A DNA stretch of 5,657 bases from Nitrosomonadaceae bacterium (GTDB taxonomy: Bacteria; Pseudomonadota; Gammaproteobacteria; Burkholderiales; Usitatibacteraceae): positions 1 to 5,657 of the forward strand of contig JAJTHU010000103.1 of NCBI GenBank assembly GCA_021300055.1. The letters run 5' to 3'. Position 1 is the stretch's first letter. The number at the start of each line of letters is the position of its first letter. The position numbers were made by a program, and so were the translations under genes. Positions 1 through 5,657 of the stretch are shown in pieces. Below the pieces are notes generated by a model. That model saw only the letters and a list, made by a program, of their open reading frames with translations, made no database searches and had not been told where the DNA came from.

Positions 1-2937
1 AACACGTTGTGGGTTTCTCGGCCGGACGGAAGAGTCATCTACTTTCATCGATTCGGAGGCGTGTGGAAGCCTGATAGCGACATCGCGGATACGCTCTCCG
101 TTGGGCCTGGTGGCTACGTGTACTTTGATAGTGAAGCCCGACAGATCGAAACCTTCAATGGAAGCGGCAGGCTCGCTACTATCCAAGACCAGTCAGGCAA
201 TGTGACAACGCTGACTTACGTCGGAGACTTCCTGTCGACCGTCACAGACCCGATGGGTCGAACACTCACCTTCACCTACACTGGGGGTTTCAAGTCAAAG
301 ATCGCGACGATCACCGACCCGCAGGGTGGCGTCTACAGCTACGGCTATTCTGGAGAACAGGTGTCACAGGTGACCTATCCAGATGGCACAACGCGTGGCT
401 ACCTGTACACCTCCATTGGCGGCACGAGCAGCGCGAGCTTGCTTTCGGGAATAGTTGACGAAAACAACGTGCAGATATCGACATATCTTTACGACGCCAA
501 CGGCAACGCCTACTCAAGCGAATGGGCAGGCGGGGTAAACAAGTTTCTCTTTAGTGGTAACACGGTCACAGATCCGCTGGGCCGGGTGCGGACCTACGCC
601 TTCGGTGGGATCAATGGGGTGAAGACGCTTCGAGAGATACGTGAGCCCAGTACGGTCACCAACGGGACTGGGACCGTCGTGGAGGTGTTCAACTACGATG
701 CAAACGCGAACCTCACCTTGTACTCTGACCTGAGGGGTGTCAACACAACCCGCGTCTTTGACACCGCGCGCAATCTGGAGACCTCGAGAACCGAATCGAG
801 CAACTGGACGCCTCGCACCATCACCACCACTTGGCACCCAACTTTCCGCCTGCCGGCGAGCATCACGGAGCCCGTTCGAGTAGGAGGGGTTAACGGCACC
901 AAGACCACGAGTTTCTCCTACGACAGCTTTGGCAACCTCACGCAACGCGTGGTGACGACGCCGTCGGGTTCTCGTACGTGGACATGGACTTACAACGCGA
1001 ACGGACAAGTGCTTTCCGCGACCGATCCGATGGGGCGCACCACGGTCAACACGTACTATCCCAACACCGAGGGGCAGAACCTCACGCTCCCGAACTCGCG
1101 TGGCATGCTCGCCTCATCGACCAATCCGCGTGGTCAGACCACCACCGTACAAGGCTACAACGCTCACGGTCAGCCGACTGTGATTATTGATCCCAACGGA
1201 TTGACGACACAGTTCGCGTACGACGCCCGGATGCGCTTGGTCTCACAAACGGTTCAAGGTGAAGTCACTAGTTATTCGTACCACAACACCGGGAAACTGT
1301 CCCGAGTCACGCTCCCCGATCAAAGCTTCGTGCAATACTTCTACGACCCAGCACAGCGCTTGATTCGAGTTCAGGATGGACTTGGAAACTTCATTCAATA
1401 CACGCTCGACAACGCGGGTAATCGCATTCGGGAAGACGCATACGACAAGAATGGTGCGCTCGCGCGTGCACGTTCTCGCGTGTTTGACAACTTGGGTCGT
1501 GTCATTCGTGAGATCGGTGGCGCGTCACCTGCAACGCAAGTAACTCAGCTAGCCTACTACGATGCGGTTGGCAATAACCGTGGGGTCACGGACCCCAACA
1601 ACAATCCAACGTATTACACCCACGATGGCTTGAATCGATTGATCGAGATCGGGATTCCGAACACCCCGAGCCCCGTGGTGACGAAGTTCGAGTACGACCT
1701 TCAAGACAACCTAACCAAGGTCACGGACCCGAAGAACCTCGCGACGACGTATAGCTACAACGGTTTCAATGAGCTGGTGAGCCAGGCGAGCCCTGACACC
1801 GGGACGACGAGCTTTACCTACGATGCGGCGGGCAACATGCTCACCAAGACCGACGCGCGCAACGTCACGGCGACCTATAGCTACGACTCGCTGAACCGCG
1901 TCACGGCGATCAACTACCCAGCAGTGGGCGCGGTGTCTGCGCAGACGGTTACCTATTCATACGACAACTGCACGTTTGGGACTGGAAGGTTGTGTAGCTT
2001 CACCGACCGGACGGGAACCACCTCGTACACGTACGATATTCAGGGGCGTGTGCGCACGAAGTCTCAGACCGTCAATGGCATTACCCAGACTGTCGGCTAT
2101 CGCTACAACAATGTCGGCCAGCTTGACGAGATGACATTGCCATCGGGCAAGAAGCTCGCATTCACCTATGTGAACAACCGAGTCACCGGAATCGCTGTGG
2201 ACGGCGTGCCCATCATCAAGGATGCAGATTACGAGCCGTTCGGGCCGATCGGCGAGTGGGCATGGGGTAACGACACAACGACGTCACCGAACAAGCATGT
2301 CCGTTATTTCGACTTGGATGGCCGAAACACCAAGATTGAGTCGGGTGCTGGGATAGATCCGATGTTGGTGGTGTATGACGCCGCAAGCCGAATCACGGCA
2401 CTGCAACGCCAAACGTCTGGCACATTTGATCCGTCAAAGAGCTCGTCCTACGTTTACGACAACCTCAATCGCTTGACGACGGCGACACCGGGGGCTGGCA
2501 ATCCCGCGCTTGCTCAAAGCTATAGCTATGACCTCAATGGAAATCGCTTGAGCAACAACATCGCGGGCAGCGTAACCAACTACACGATTGGATCGACAAA
2601 TCATCGTCTCACCGCGCTGACGGGTGCAACCGTTAAATCCTTTACGTTTGATGCAAACGGCAATCGACTCACCAACGGTAACCAGACGTGGAACTACGGC
2701 GGAGACAACCGTCCAGCATCCATTGTGCTGTCCGGCGGCTCACCAGTGACCTTGCTATCTGGCATCAACGCGCTGGGTCAACGCGTCATCAAATCAGTGA
2801 ACAGCGGGTCGCAAACCACCATCACCCGATTCATCTATGACGAATCAGGACGACTAATCGGCGAGTACAACTCCAACGGTTCACCGATCCAAGAAACGGT
2901 TTGGTTCAATGATCTTCCAGTGGCGGTGCTGAAATGA
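1..2937 (+). CDS. RHS/YD-repeat protein lacking the C-terminal RHS core (5' partial)
   Basis: This is the 3' portion of a large RHS/YD-repeat gene. The frame is open from base 1 (AAC ACG TTG...), so the true start and any signal peptide lie upstream, and the TTG at 7 is not a convincing start. There are 978 visible residues. Residues 3-30 (LWVSRPDGRVIYF...) resemble the segment that precedes the repeats in exported RHS proteins. From about residue 71 there are at least twenty YD-type units, for example YDANGNAY, FTYDAAGNML, YSYDSLNRV, YVYDNLNRL and FTFDANGNRL. In solved RHS and Tc-toxin structures such repeats form a hollow beta-shell that encloses a C-terminal polypeptide. The only cysteines are C657 and C665, in YDNCTFGTGRLCS. 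The protein ends with FIYDESGRLIGEY...ETVWFNDLPVAVLK and then TGA. Family members normally continue here into the YVHxDHLGTPR core, so this product is a shell without a plug. Family assignment is confident; the lack of a core is seen directly; the function is inferred. Confidence 0.93.
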   Translation, partial: NTLWVSRPDGRVIYFHRFGGVWKPDSDIADTLSVGPGGYVYFDSEARQIETFNGSGRLATIQDQSGNVTTLTYVGDFLSTVTDPMGRTLTFTYTGGFKSKIATITDPQGGVYSYGYSGEQVSQVTYPDGTTRGYLYTSIGGTSSASLLSGIVDENNVQISTYLYDANGNAYSSEWAGGVNKFLFSGNTVTDPLGRVRTYAFGGINGVKTLREIREPSTVTNGTGTVVEVFNYDANANLTLYSDLRGVNTTRVFDTARNLETSRTESSNWTPRTITTTWHPTFRLPASITEPVRVGGVNGTKTTSFSYDSFGNLTQRVVTTPSGSRTWTWTYNANGQVLSATDPMGRTTVNTYYPNTEGQNLTLPNSRGMLASSTNPRGQTTTVQGYNAHGQPTVIIDPNGLTTQFAYDARMRLVSQTVQGEVTSYSYHNTGKLSRVTLPDQSFVQYFYDPAQRLIRVQDGLGNFIQYTLDNAGNRIREDAYDKNGALARARSRVFDNLGRVIREIGGASPATQVTQLAYYDAVGNNRGVTDPNNNPTYYTHDGLNRLIEIGIPNTPSPVVTKFEYDLQDNLTKVTDPKNLATTYSYNGFNELVSQASPDTGTTSFTYDAAGNMLTKTDARNVTATYSYDSLNRVTAINYPAVGAVSAQTVTYSYDNCTFGTGRLCSFTDRTGTTSYTYDIQGRVRTKSQTVNGITQTVGYRYNNVGQLDEMTLPSGKKLAFTYVNNRVTGIAVDGVPIIKDADYEPFGPIGEWAWGNDTTTSPNKHVRYFDLDGRNTKIESGAGIDPMLVVYDAASRITALQRQTSGTFDPSKSSSYVYDNLNRLTTATPGAGNPALAQSYSYDLNGNRLSNNIAGSVTNYTIGSTNHRLTALTGATVKSFTFDANGNRLTNGNQTWNYGGDNRPASIVLSGGSPVTLLSGINALGQRVIKSVNSGSQTTITRFIYDESGRLIGEYNSNGSPIQETVWFNDLPVAVLK
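211..2868 (+). repeat. YD-repeat array encoded in the RHS gene
   Basis: This is a degenerate protein-level repeat of about 20-25 residues, with the pattern Y/F-D/N-x-x-G/N-x-x/R-L/V followed by a short beta strand and often a DP.G.T or TDP turn. Clear units include YDANGNAY (tac at 490), FTYDAAGNML (1813), YSYDSLNRV (about 1879), YDIQGRV (about 2032), YDNLNRL (about 2455), YDLNGNRL (about 2527), FTFDANGNRL (2641) and FIYDESGRLI (2830). Spacing is irregular and nucleotide similarity between units is low, as is usual for old YD arrays. The boundaries given are approximate. Confidence 0.85.
2830..2934 (+). other. Last YD unit and pre-core segment of the RHS protein
   Basis: Residues 944-978 carry the last YD unit (FIYDESGRLIGEYN) and then ETVWFNDLPVAVLK. 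The E-x-V-W-x-x-D-L-P-V-A-V-L block is what I recall as the hallmark immediately upstream of YxVHxDHLGTPR in full-length RHS proteins of this type. Here a TGA follows the lysine directly, with no degenerate RHS sequence after it. In the same frame the next codons are GCG CGC GCA TGA, so a second stop lies at 2947-2949. This looks like a clean protein end rather than a decaying gene. Confidence 0.8.
2922..2937 (+). promoter_or_regulatory. ATGA stop-start overlap with weak Shine-Dalgarno
   Basis: The stop codon of the RHS gene (TGA, 2935-2937) overlaps the first available start of the downstream gene (ATG, 2934-2936) as ATGA. A G-rich stretch, GGCGGTG at 2922-2928, sits five bases before the ATG and could act as a weak ribosome binding site. 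This arrangement is typical of translational coupling, in which ribosomes that finish the first gene reinitiate on the second. It implies co-transcription and linked stoichiometry. There is no room for a promoter or terminator between the genes. Confidence 0.6.
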
Positions 2938-5657
2938 GCGCGCGCATGACAACTACGACCCGATCCACTGAGATGAGCGTTGCCATGACAGCACATTCCC
3001 TCAAGAGACTCTTGCAACGCGGCCTGCGAGTGGTGGCCGCCATCGTCACGATCTCGCCCGTCCTCGCGCTGGCACAAGGAACGACGCCGCAAACGATCAC
3101 CGCCTTCAATCCAACCACGCCGATCGCCTTCGCGAATGGTGCGACCTTCAACCTCACTGCAACCGGTGGGGGCTCGACGAGCCCTGTCGTGTTCGCGTCG
3201 AACACCGCGTCGATCTGTACCGTGTCTGGGGCGACGGTAAGCGTTCTATCAGTGGGCAGTTGCGTCCTTACCGCCAATCAAGCCGGAAATGCCACCTATG
3301 CGGCGGCGCCCGAGGTGCAGCGCACAGTTGTCATCAATAAGGGTAACCAAACCATCACGTTCGGCACGCTCGCGTCCCGCTCGATGGTGCCGGCCACTTT
3401 TGGTCTCACGGCGACGGCGTCGTCTGGGCTGCCAGTGAGCTACGCATCAACGACGCAGACCCGATGCACGGTCTCAGGAGTCACCGTGATGTTGGTCTCC
3501 GTCGGTACTTGCACCATCACAGCCAGTCAAGTGGGCAACAGCAACTTCAATGCCGCGAACAACGTGACGCAAAGCTTCAGCATTTCGCTGGCACCGCAGA
3601 CGATCACGTTTCCTACCATTGGCACAAAGTTCATCCTCGATTCGCCGCTCACCCTAAGTGCCACAGCGAGCTCTGGCTTACCGGTCACGTTCTCTACAAA
3701 CACGCCAGCCAGCTGTACGGTGAGCGGTAACGTTGCAACGCTGGTGGCGCAGGGTAGCTGTCAGATTATCGTCAACCAGCCTGGCAACGGATCGTATCAA
3801 TCAGCCAGCGCCTCGCAGTGGTTCACGGTGAGCCGGACAAACCAGACCGTGACCTTCCCAACAATTGGTCCGAAGTTCATCCTCGACTCACCACTCACAT
3901 TGAGTGCAACCTCAAGCGTGGGTCTGCCAATTACGTTCTCAACCAACACACCGGCGGTCTGCTCGGTGAGCGGCACCACAGCGACCCTGATCGCGCCGGG
4001 AAGCTGCCAATTGTTTGCGACCCAGCCAGGAACCACGGCTTACAACTCGGCTCAGGCGTCTCAGTGGGTGACCGTTAGCAAGACAAACCAGACCATCACC
4101 TTCCCAACGATCGGGTCGAAGTTCATCTTGGATTCGCCGCTCGCGTTGAGTGCGACATCGAGTTCTGGCCTACCGGTGACGTTTTCAACAAACACTCCCG
4201 CCGTCTGCTCGGTAAGCGGTAGCACCGCCACGCTGATTGCGCCCGGAAGCTGCCAGCTGTTTGCGAACCAAGCGGGCAACGCCGCCTATAACGCAGGCCA
4301 AGCATCCCAGTGGGTAACGGTGAGCAAAACGAGTCAAACCATCACGTTCGCTGCAATCGGCACCCAGTCTATGTTGCCGGGTACGCTAGCACTTTCTGCG
4401 ACGTCTACCTCAGGCTTGACGGTAACGTTTACCTCCAGCACAACGTCCGTTTGTACCGTGAGTGGCACGACTGCGACGTTTGTCGCCTCGGGCACGTGTA
4501 CGCTGAACGCAAACCAGGCAGGAAATGCAGCCTACAACGCTGCGACTGCAGTTCAACGTTCGTTCACTGTCACACGTGTAAACCAAACAATCACCTTTGG
4601 TGCCCTGACGTCCCAGCCATTTGGTACGCCGATCACATTGAGCGCGAGCGCATCCTCGGGACTAGCAGTTGCCTTCACGAGCGCTACAACTTCTGTGTGT
4701 ACGGTTAGTGGAACGACGGTCACCCCCGTCTCGGTAGGAACCTGCACGATCAACGCCAATCAGGCGGGTAACGTCACGTACAACCCAGCAACGCAGGTTG
4801 CACAGTCCTTCAGTATTGTGAAGGGCAACCAGACGATATCGTTCGGCTCCATCATGTCGCAGCCACTGACGTCTACGCCGACGATCTTGGCCACCACGAA
4901 CGCGGGACTGACGGTTGCGCTATCAAGCGCCACGCCTTCCGTTTGCACAGTCTCTGGCACGACAGCGACGCTCCTGACGCTCGGGACGTGCACGATTAAC
5001 GGTAACCAAGCCGGTTCTGCAAACTGGAATGCCGCGCCGCAAGCATCAGTCTCCTTCACTGTGATTCAAGGCAACCAGGCAATCACCAATTTCGCACCGA
5101 CTACCCCAACCGGCTACCGCCTGAATGGCACCTTCCCGCTCACGGCGACTGGGGGTGCTTCTGGCAATCCGGTCGTTTTTGCGTCAACCTCACCAACCAT
5201 CTGTACCGTTTCAGGTTCCACCGCAACCATTGTGACAGTCGGTACTTGTACGCTCACCGCTAATCAAGCGGGCAACGCGAACTACAACGCCGCACCCGAA
5301 GTAACTGCCACGGTGAACATCACGCAAGGCACGCAGACCATGAGCGTGTTTTACCCGAACAGTAGCCTTGCTGCGGGTGCGACGGTGCAACTAACGGCGA
5401 CCGGCGGCGGAAGCCCCAACCTCGTAACGTTTACGAGCGGGTCAACCTCCATCTGTACGGTGAGTGCGTCAACAGCTGGCGCCAACTCGACCAGTGTGGC
5501 GAACTTGAGCGTGCTCGCAGCAGGGGATTGCTTGCTGACCGCAAACCAAGCGGGAGACGCGCTCTATCTTGCGGCCGCACCGGTATCGTTGACGCTCACG
5601 ATCGGCGCAGGATCGCAGATTTTTTACGTGCATACGGACCATCTCGGTACACCCCGT
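2934..5657 (+). CDS. Exported Ig-like repeat protein running into an RHS core (3' partial)
   Basis: This frame is open from the ATGA overlap to the window edge, with 908 codons and no stop. Domain order is: residues 1-32, a basic N-region; 33-47, a hydrophobic signal-peptide core ending ALA before Q48; 53-893, ten Ig-like repeats opening with Q-T-I-T-F or a close variant; 894-908, SQIFYVHTDHLGTPR, the opening of the RHS-associated core. All twenty cysteines are in the repeats, two per unit, which suits an oxidising location. The repeats resemble bacterial Ig-like/MBG-type adhesin and stalk domains. I start it at 2934 because of the overlap with the previous stop. In-frame ATGs at 2946, 2973 and 2985 are alternatives, and 2985 would give a signal peptide of ordinary length (30 residues). 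The remaining RHS core and the stop lie beyond the window. Its likely role is an exported or surface protein that supplies the RHS core missing from the upstream gene; the role is inferred, the domains are seen. Confidence 0.88.
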   Translation, partial: MSARMTTTTRSTEMSVAMTAHSLKRLLQRGLRVVAAIVTISPVLALAQGTTPQTITAFNPTTPIAFANGATFNLTATGGGSTSPVVFASNTASICTVSGATVSVLSVGSCVLTANQAGNATYAAAPEVQRTVVINKGNQTITFGTLASRSMVPATFGLTATASSGLPVSYASTTQTRCTVSGVTVMLVSVGTCTITASQVGNSNFNAANNVTQSFSISLAPQTITFPTIGTKFILDSPLTLSATASSGLPVTFSTNTPASCTVSGNVATLVAQGSCQIIVNQPGNGSYQSASASQWFTVSRTNQTVTFPTIGPKFILDSPLTLSATSSVGLPITFSTNTPAVCSVSGTTATLIAPGSCQLFATQPGTTAYNSAQASQWVTVSKTNQTITFPTIGSKFILDSPLALSATSSSGLPVTFSTNTPAVCSVSGSTATLIAPGSCQLFANQAGNAAYNAGQASQWVTVSKTSQTITFAAIGTQSMLPGTLALSATSTSGLTVTFTSSTTSVCTVSGTTATFVASGTCTLNANQAGNAAYNAATAVQRSFTVTRVNQTITFGALTSQPFGTPITLSASASSGLAVAFTSATTSVCTVSGTTVTPVSVGTCTINANQAGNVTYNPATQVAQSFSIVKGNQTISFGSIMSQPLTSTPTILATTNAGLTVALSSATPSVCTVSGTTATLLTLGTCTINGNQAGSANWNAAPQASVSFTVIQGNQAITNFAPTTPTGYRLNGTFPLTATGGASGNPVVFASTSPTICTVSGSTATIVTVGTCTLTANQAGNANYNAAPEVTATVNITQGTQTMSVFYPNSSLAAGATVQLTATGGGSPNLVTFTSGSTSICTVSASTAGANSTSVANLSVLAAGDCLLTANQAGDALYLAAAPVSLTLTIGAGSQIFYVHTDHLGTPR
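2985..3074 (+). other. Sec-type signal peptide of the Ig-repeat/RHS-core protein
   Basis: Counting from the ATG at 2985, the segment has a basic N-region (K and R residues in SLKRLLQRGLR), a hydrophobic stretch VVAAIVTISPVLALA, and a likely signal peptidase I site after ALA with Q next (cleavage near 3074/3075). If translation starts at 2934 the N-region is 17 residues longer, which is long but tolerated in some exported proteins. No lipobox cysteine is present, so a lipoprotein is unlikely. An independent export signal in the middle of the two-gene block shows that gene 2 is a protein in its own right and not a remnant of an interrupted RHS gene. Confidence 0.8.
3597..4334 (+). repeat. Closely related Ig-like units 3-5
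   Basis: Three consecutive 246-base units share features absent from the others: PTIG-x-KFILDSPL at the start, STNTPA before the first cysteine, GSCQ around the second, and a QW-x-TVS ending. By hand alignment units 4 and 5 match at 69 of 82 residues (84 percent) but at only 182 of 246 bases (about 74 percent), with most codon differences synonymous. They therefore derive from local tandem duplication that is not recent, followed by conservation of the protein. Confidence 0.85.
5334..5612 (+). repeat. Enlarged final Ig-like unit before the RHS core
   Basis: Unit 10 begins TQTMSVFYPN and belongs to the LTATGGG subtype. Its two cysteines (5454-5456 and 5529-5531) are separated by 24 residues instead of the 14 seen in all nine other units. 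The extra ten residues fall in a Ser/Thr/Ala/Asn-rich loop (STAGANSTSVAN). It is the unit directly joined to the RHS core through a short GAGS linker, so the larger loop may reflect its position at the junction. Confidence 0.75.
5613..5657 (+). other. Start of the RHS-associated core domain (truncated by window edge)
   Basis: The last 15 codons encode SQIFYVHTDHLGTPR. The Y-x-V-H-x-D-H-L-G-T-P-R block is the well-known opening of the RHS-associated core, the region that in characterised RHS and TcC proteins ends with an aspartate-protease-like self-cleavage site before a variable C-terminal domain. It is in frame with the Ig-repeat gene (frame of 2934), not with the upstream RHS gene. Everything past GTPR, including the cleavage motif and any effector domain, lies outside the window. 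Confidence 0.85.

Larger units (their letters stand above)
3090..5612 (+). repeat. Ten tandem Ig-like repeats (82-93 residues each)
   Basis: Units begin at the Q of Q-T-I-T. Unit 1 is 3090-3347 (86 residues), 2 is 3348-3596 (83), 3 is 3597-3842 (82), 4 is 3843-4088 (82), 5 is 4089-4334 (82), 6 is 4335-4583 (83), 7 is 4584-4829 (82), 8 is 4830-5075 (82), 9 is 5076-5333 (86) and 10 is 5334-5612 (93). The consensus is QTITF....L.ATASSGLPVTF.S.T..VCTVSG.TATLV..GTCTI.A.QAGN..YNAA, then a beta strand such as SFTV. Units 1, 9 and 10 form a second subtype with LTATGGG and more proline near the start. Each unit has one cysteine pair. Such arrays usually form extended rods in adhesins and surface stalks. 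The fold is assigned by sequence resemblance only. Confidence 0.88.

Noticed and set aside
514..1008. 164-codon minus-strand open frame within the RHS gene
   Set aside because: It is an antisense shadow of YD-repeat coding sequence, Arg/Gly/Val-rich, with no family resemblance.
2925..2940. Programmed -1 frameshift that would fuse the RHS frame to the Ig-repeat frame
   Set aside because: The frames differ by -1 at the stop, but CTG AAA TGA is not a canonical slippery heptamer, and fusion would bury a signal peptide in the middle of the product. Stop-start coupling explains the overlap better.
2906..3277. 123-codon open frame on the minus strand across the gene junction
   Set aside because: It is antisense to the end of the RHS gene, the signal peptide and the first Ig unit. 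It has no recognisable domain or ribosome binding site, and the plus-strand frames are strongly supported.
3797..4279. Two similar minus-strand open frames (3797-4036 and 4061-4279) that resemble each other
   Set aside because: Their mutual similarity only mirrors Ig units 3-5 read in antisense; the repeat period explains them.
4310..4708. 132-codon plus-strand open frame in another phase of the Ig repeats
   Set aside because: Its composition is out-of-frame noise (Cys/His/Asn-rich), and the Ig-repeat frame covers it completely.
3090..5612. CRISPR-like or DNA-level satellite array
   Set aside because: The period of about 246 bases follows codon-level Ig domains, and DNA identity between units is modest, so it is a protein repeat.
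5620..5625. Run of six T just before the RHS core as a phase-variation or slippage site
   Set aside because: The run is short, the ATT TTT TAC codons do not form a canonical slippery site, and they simply encode the conserved I-F-Y lead-in to VHTDHLG.

Overview
The window holds two same-strand genes, both cut by a window edge, that together carry the parts of one RHS/YD-repeat protein. Base composition is moderately GC-rich (roughly mid-50s percent by eye). Gene 2 has a Gram-negative-style signal peptide. The wording of the RHS segments (DLPVAVLK, YVHTDHLGTPR) is of a kind I associate with large exported RHS proteins of Gamma- and Betaproteobacteria (Xanthomonadales or Burkholderiales type). 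That assignment is from memory of family wording, is low confidence, and I cannot name a genus.

Region 1 (1-2937, +) is the 3' part of an RHS/YD-repeat gene, open at the 5' edge. It encodes 978 visible residues with at least twenty YD-type repeats. It stops immediately after DLPVAVLK, just before the point where RHS proteins of this type normally run into the YVHxDHLGTPR start of the RHS-associated core.

Region 2 (2934-5657, +) starts on an ATGA overlap with the RHS stop codon, in the -1 frame relative to gene 1, and stays open to the 3' edge (908 codons visible). It encodes a signal peptide, then ten consecutive Ig-like repeats of 82-93 residues with one cysteine pair each. In its last 15 codons it enters SQIFYVHTDHLGTPR, the beginning of the RHS core that gene 1 lacks.

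The main observation is therefore a clean split of an RHS protein at the shell/core boundary. The core half sits on a separately exported, Ig-repeat-bearing polypeptide that is probably translationally coupled to the shell half. My model, which is inference, is that the two products are exported separately and act together outside the cytoplasm, with the core and any variable C-terminal domain lying just beyond the window. No RNA genes, CRISPR arrays, insertion sequences, terminators or long non-coding stretches are visible; coding sequence fills the window.
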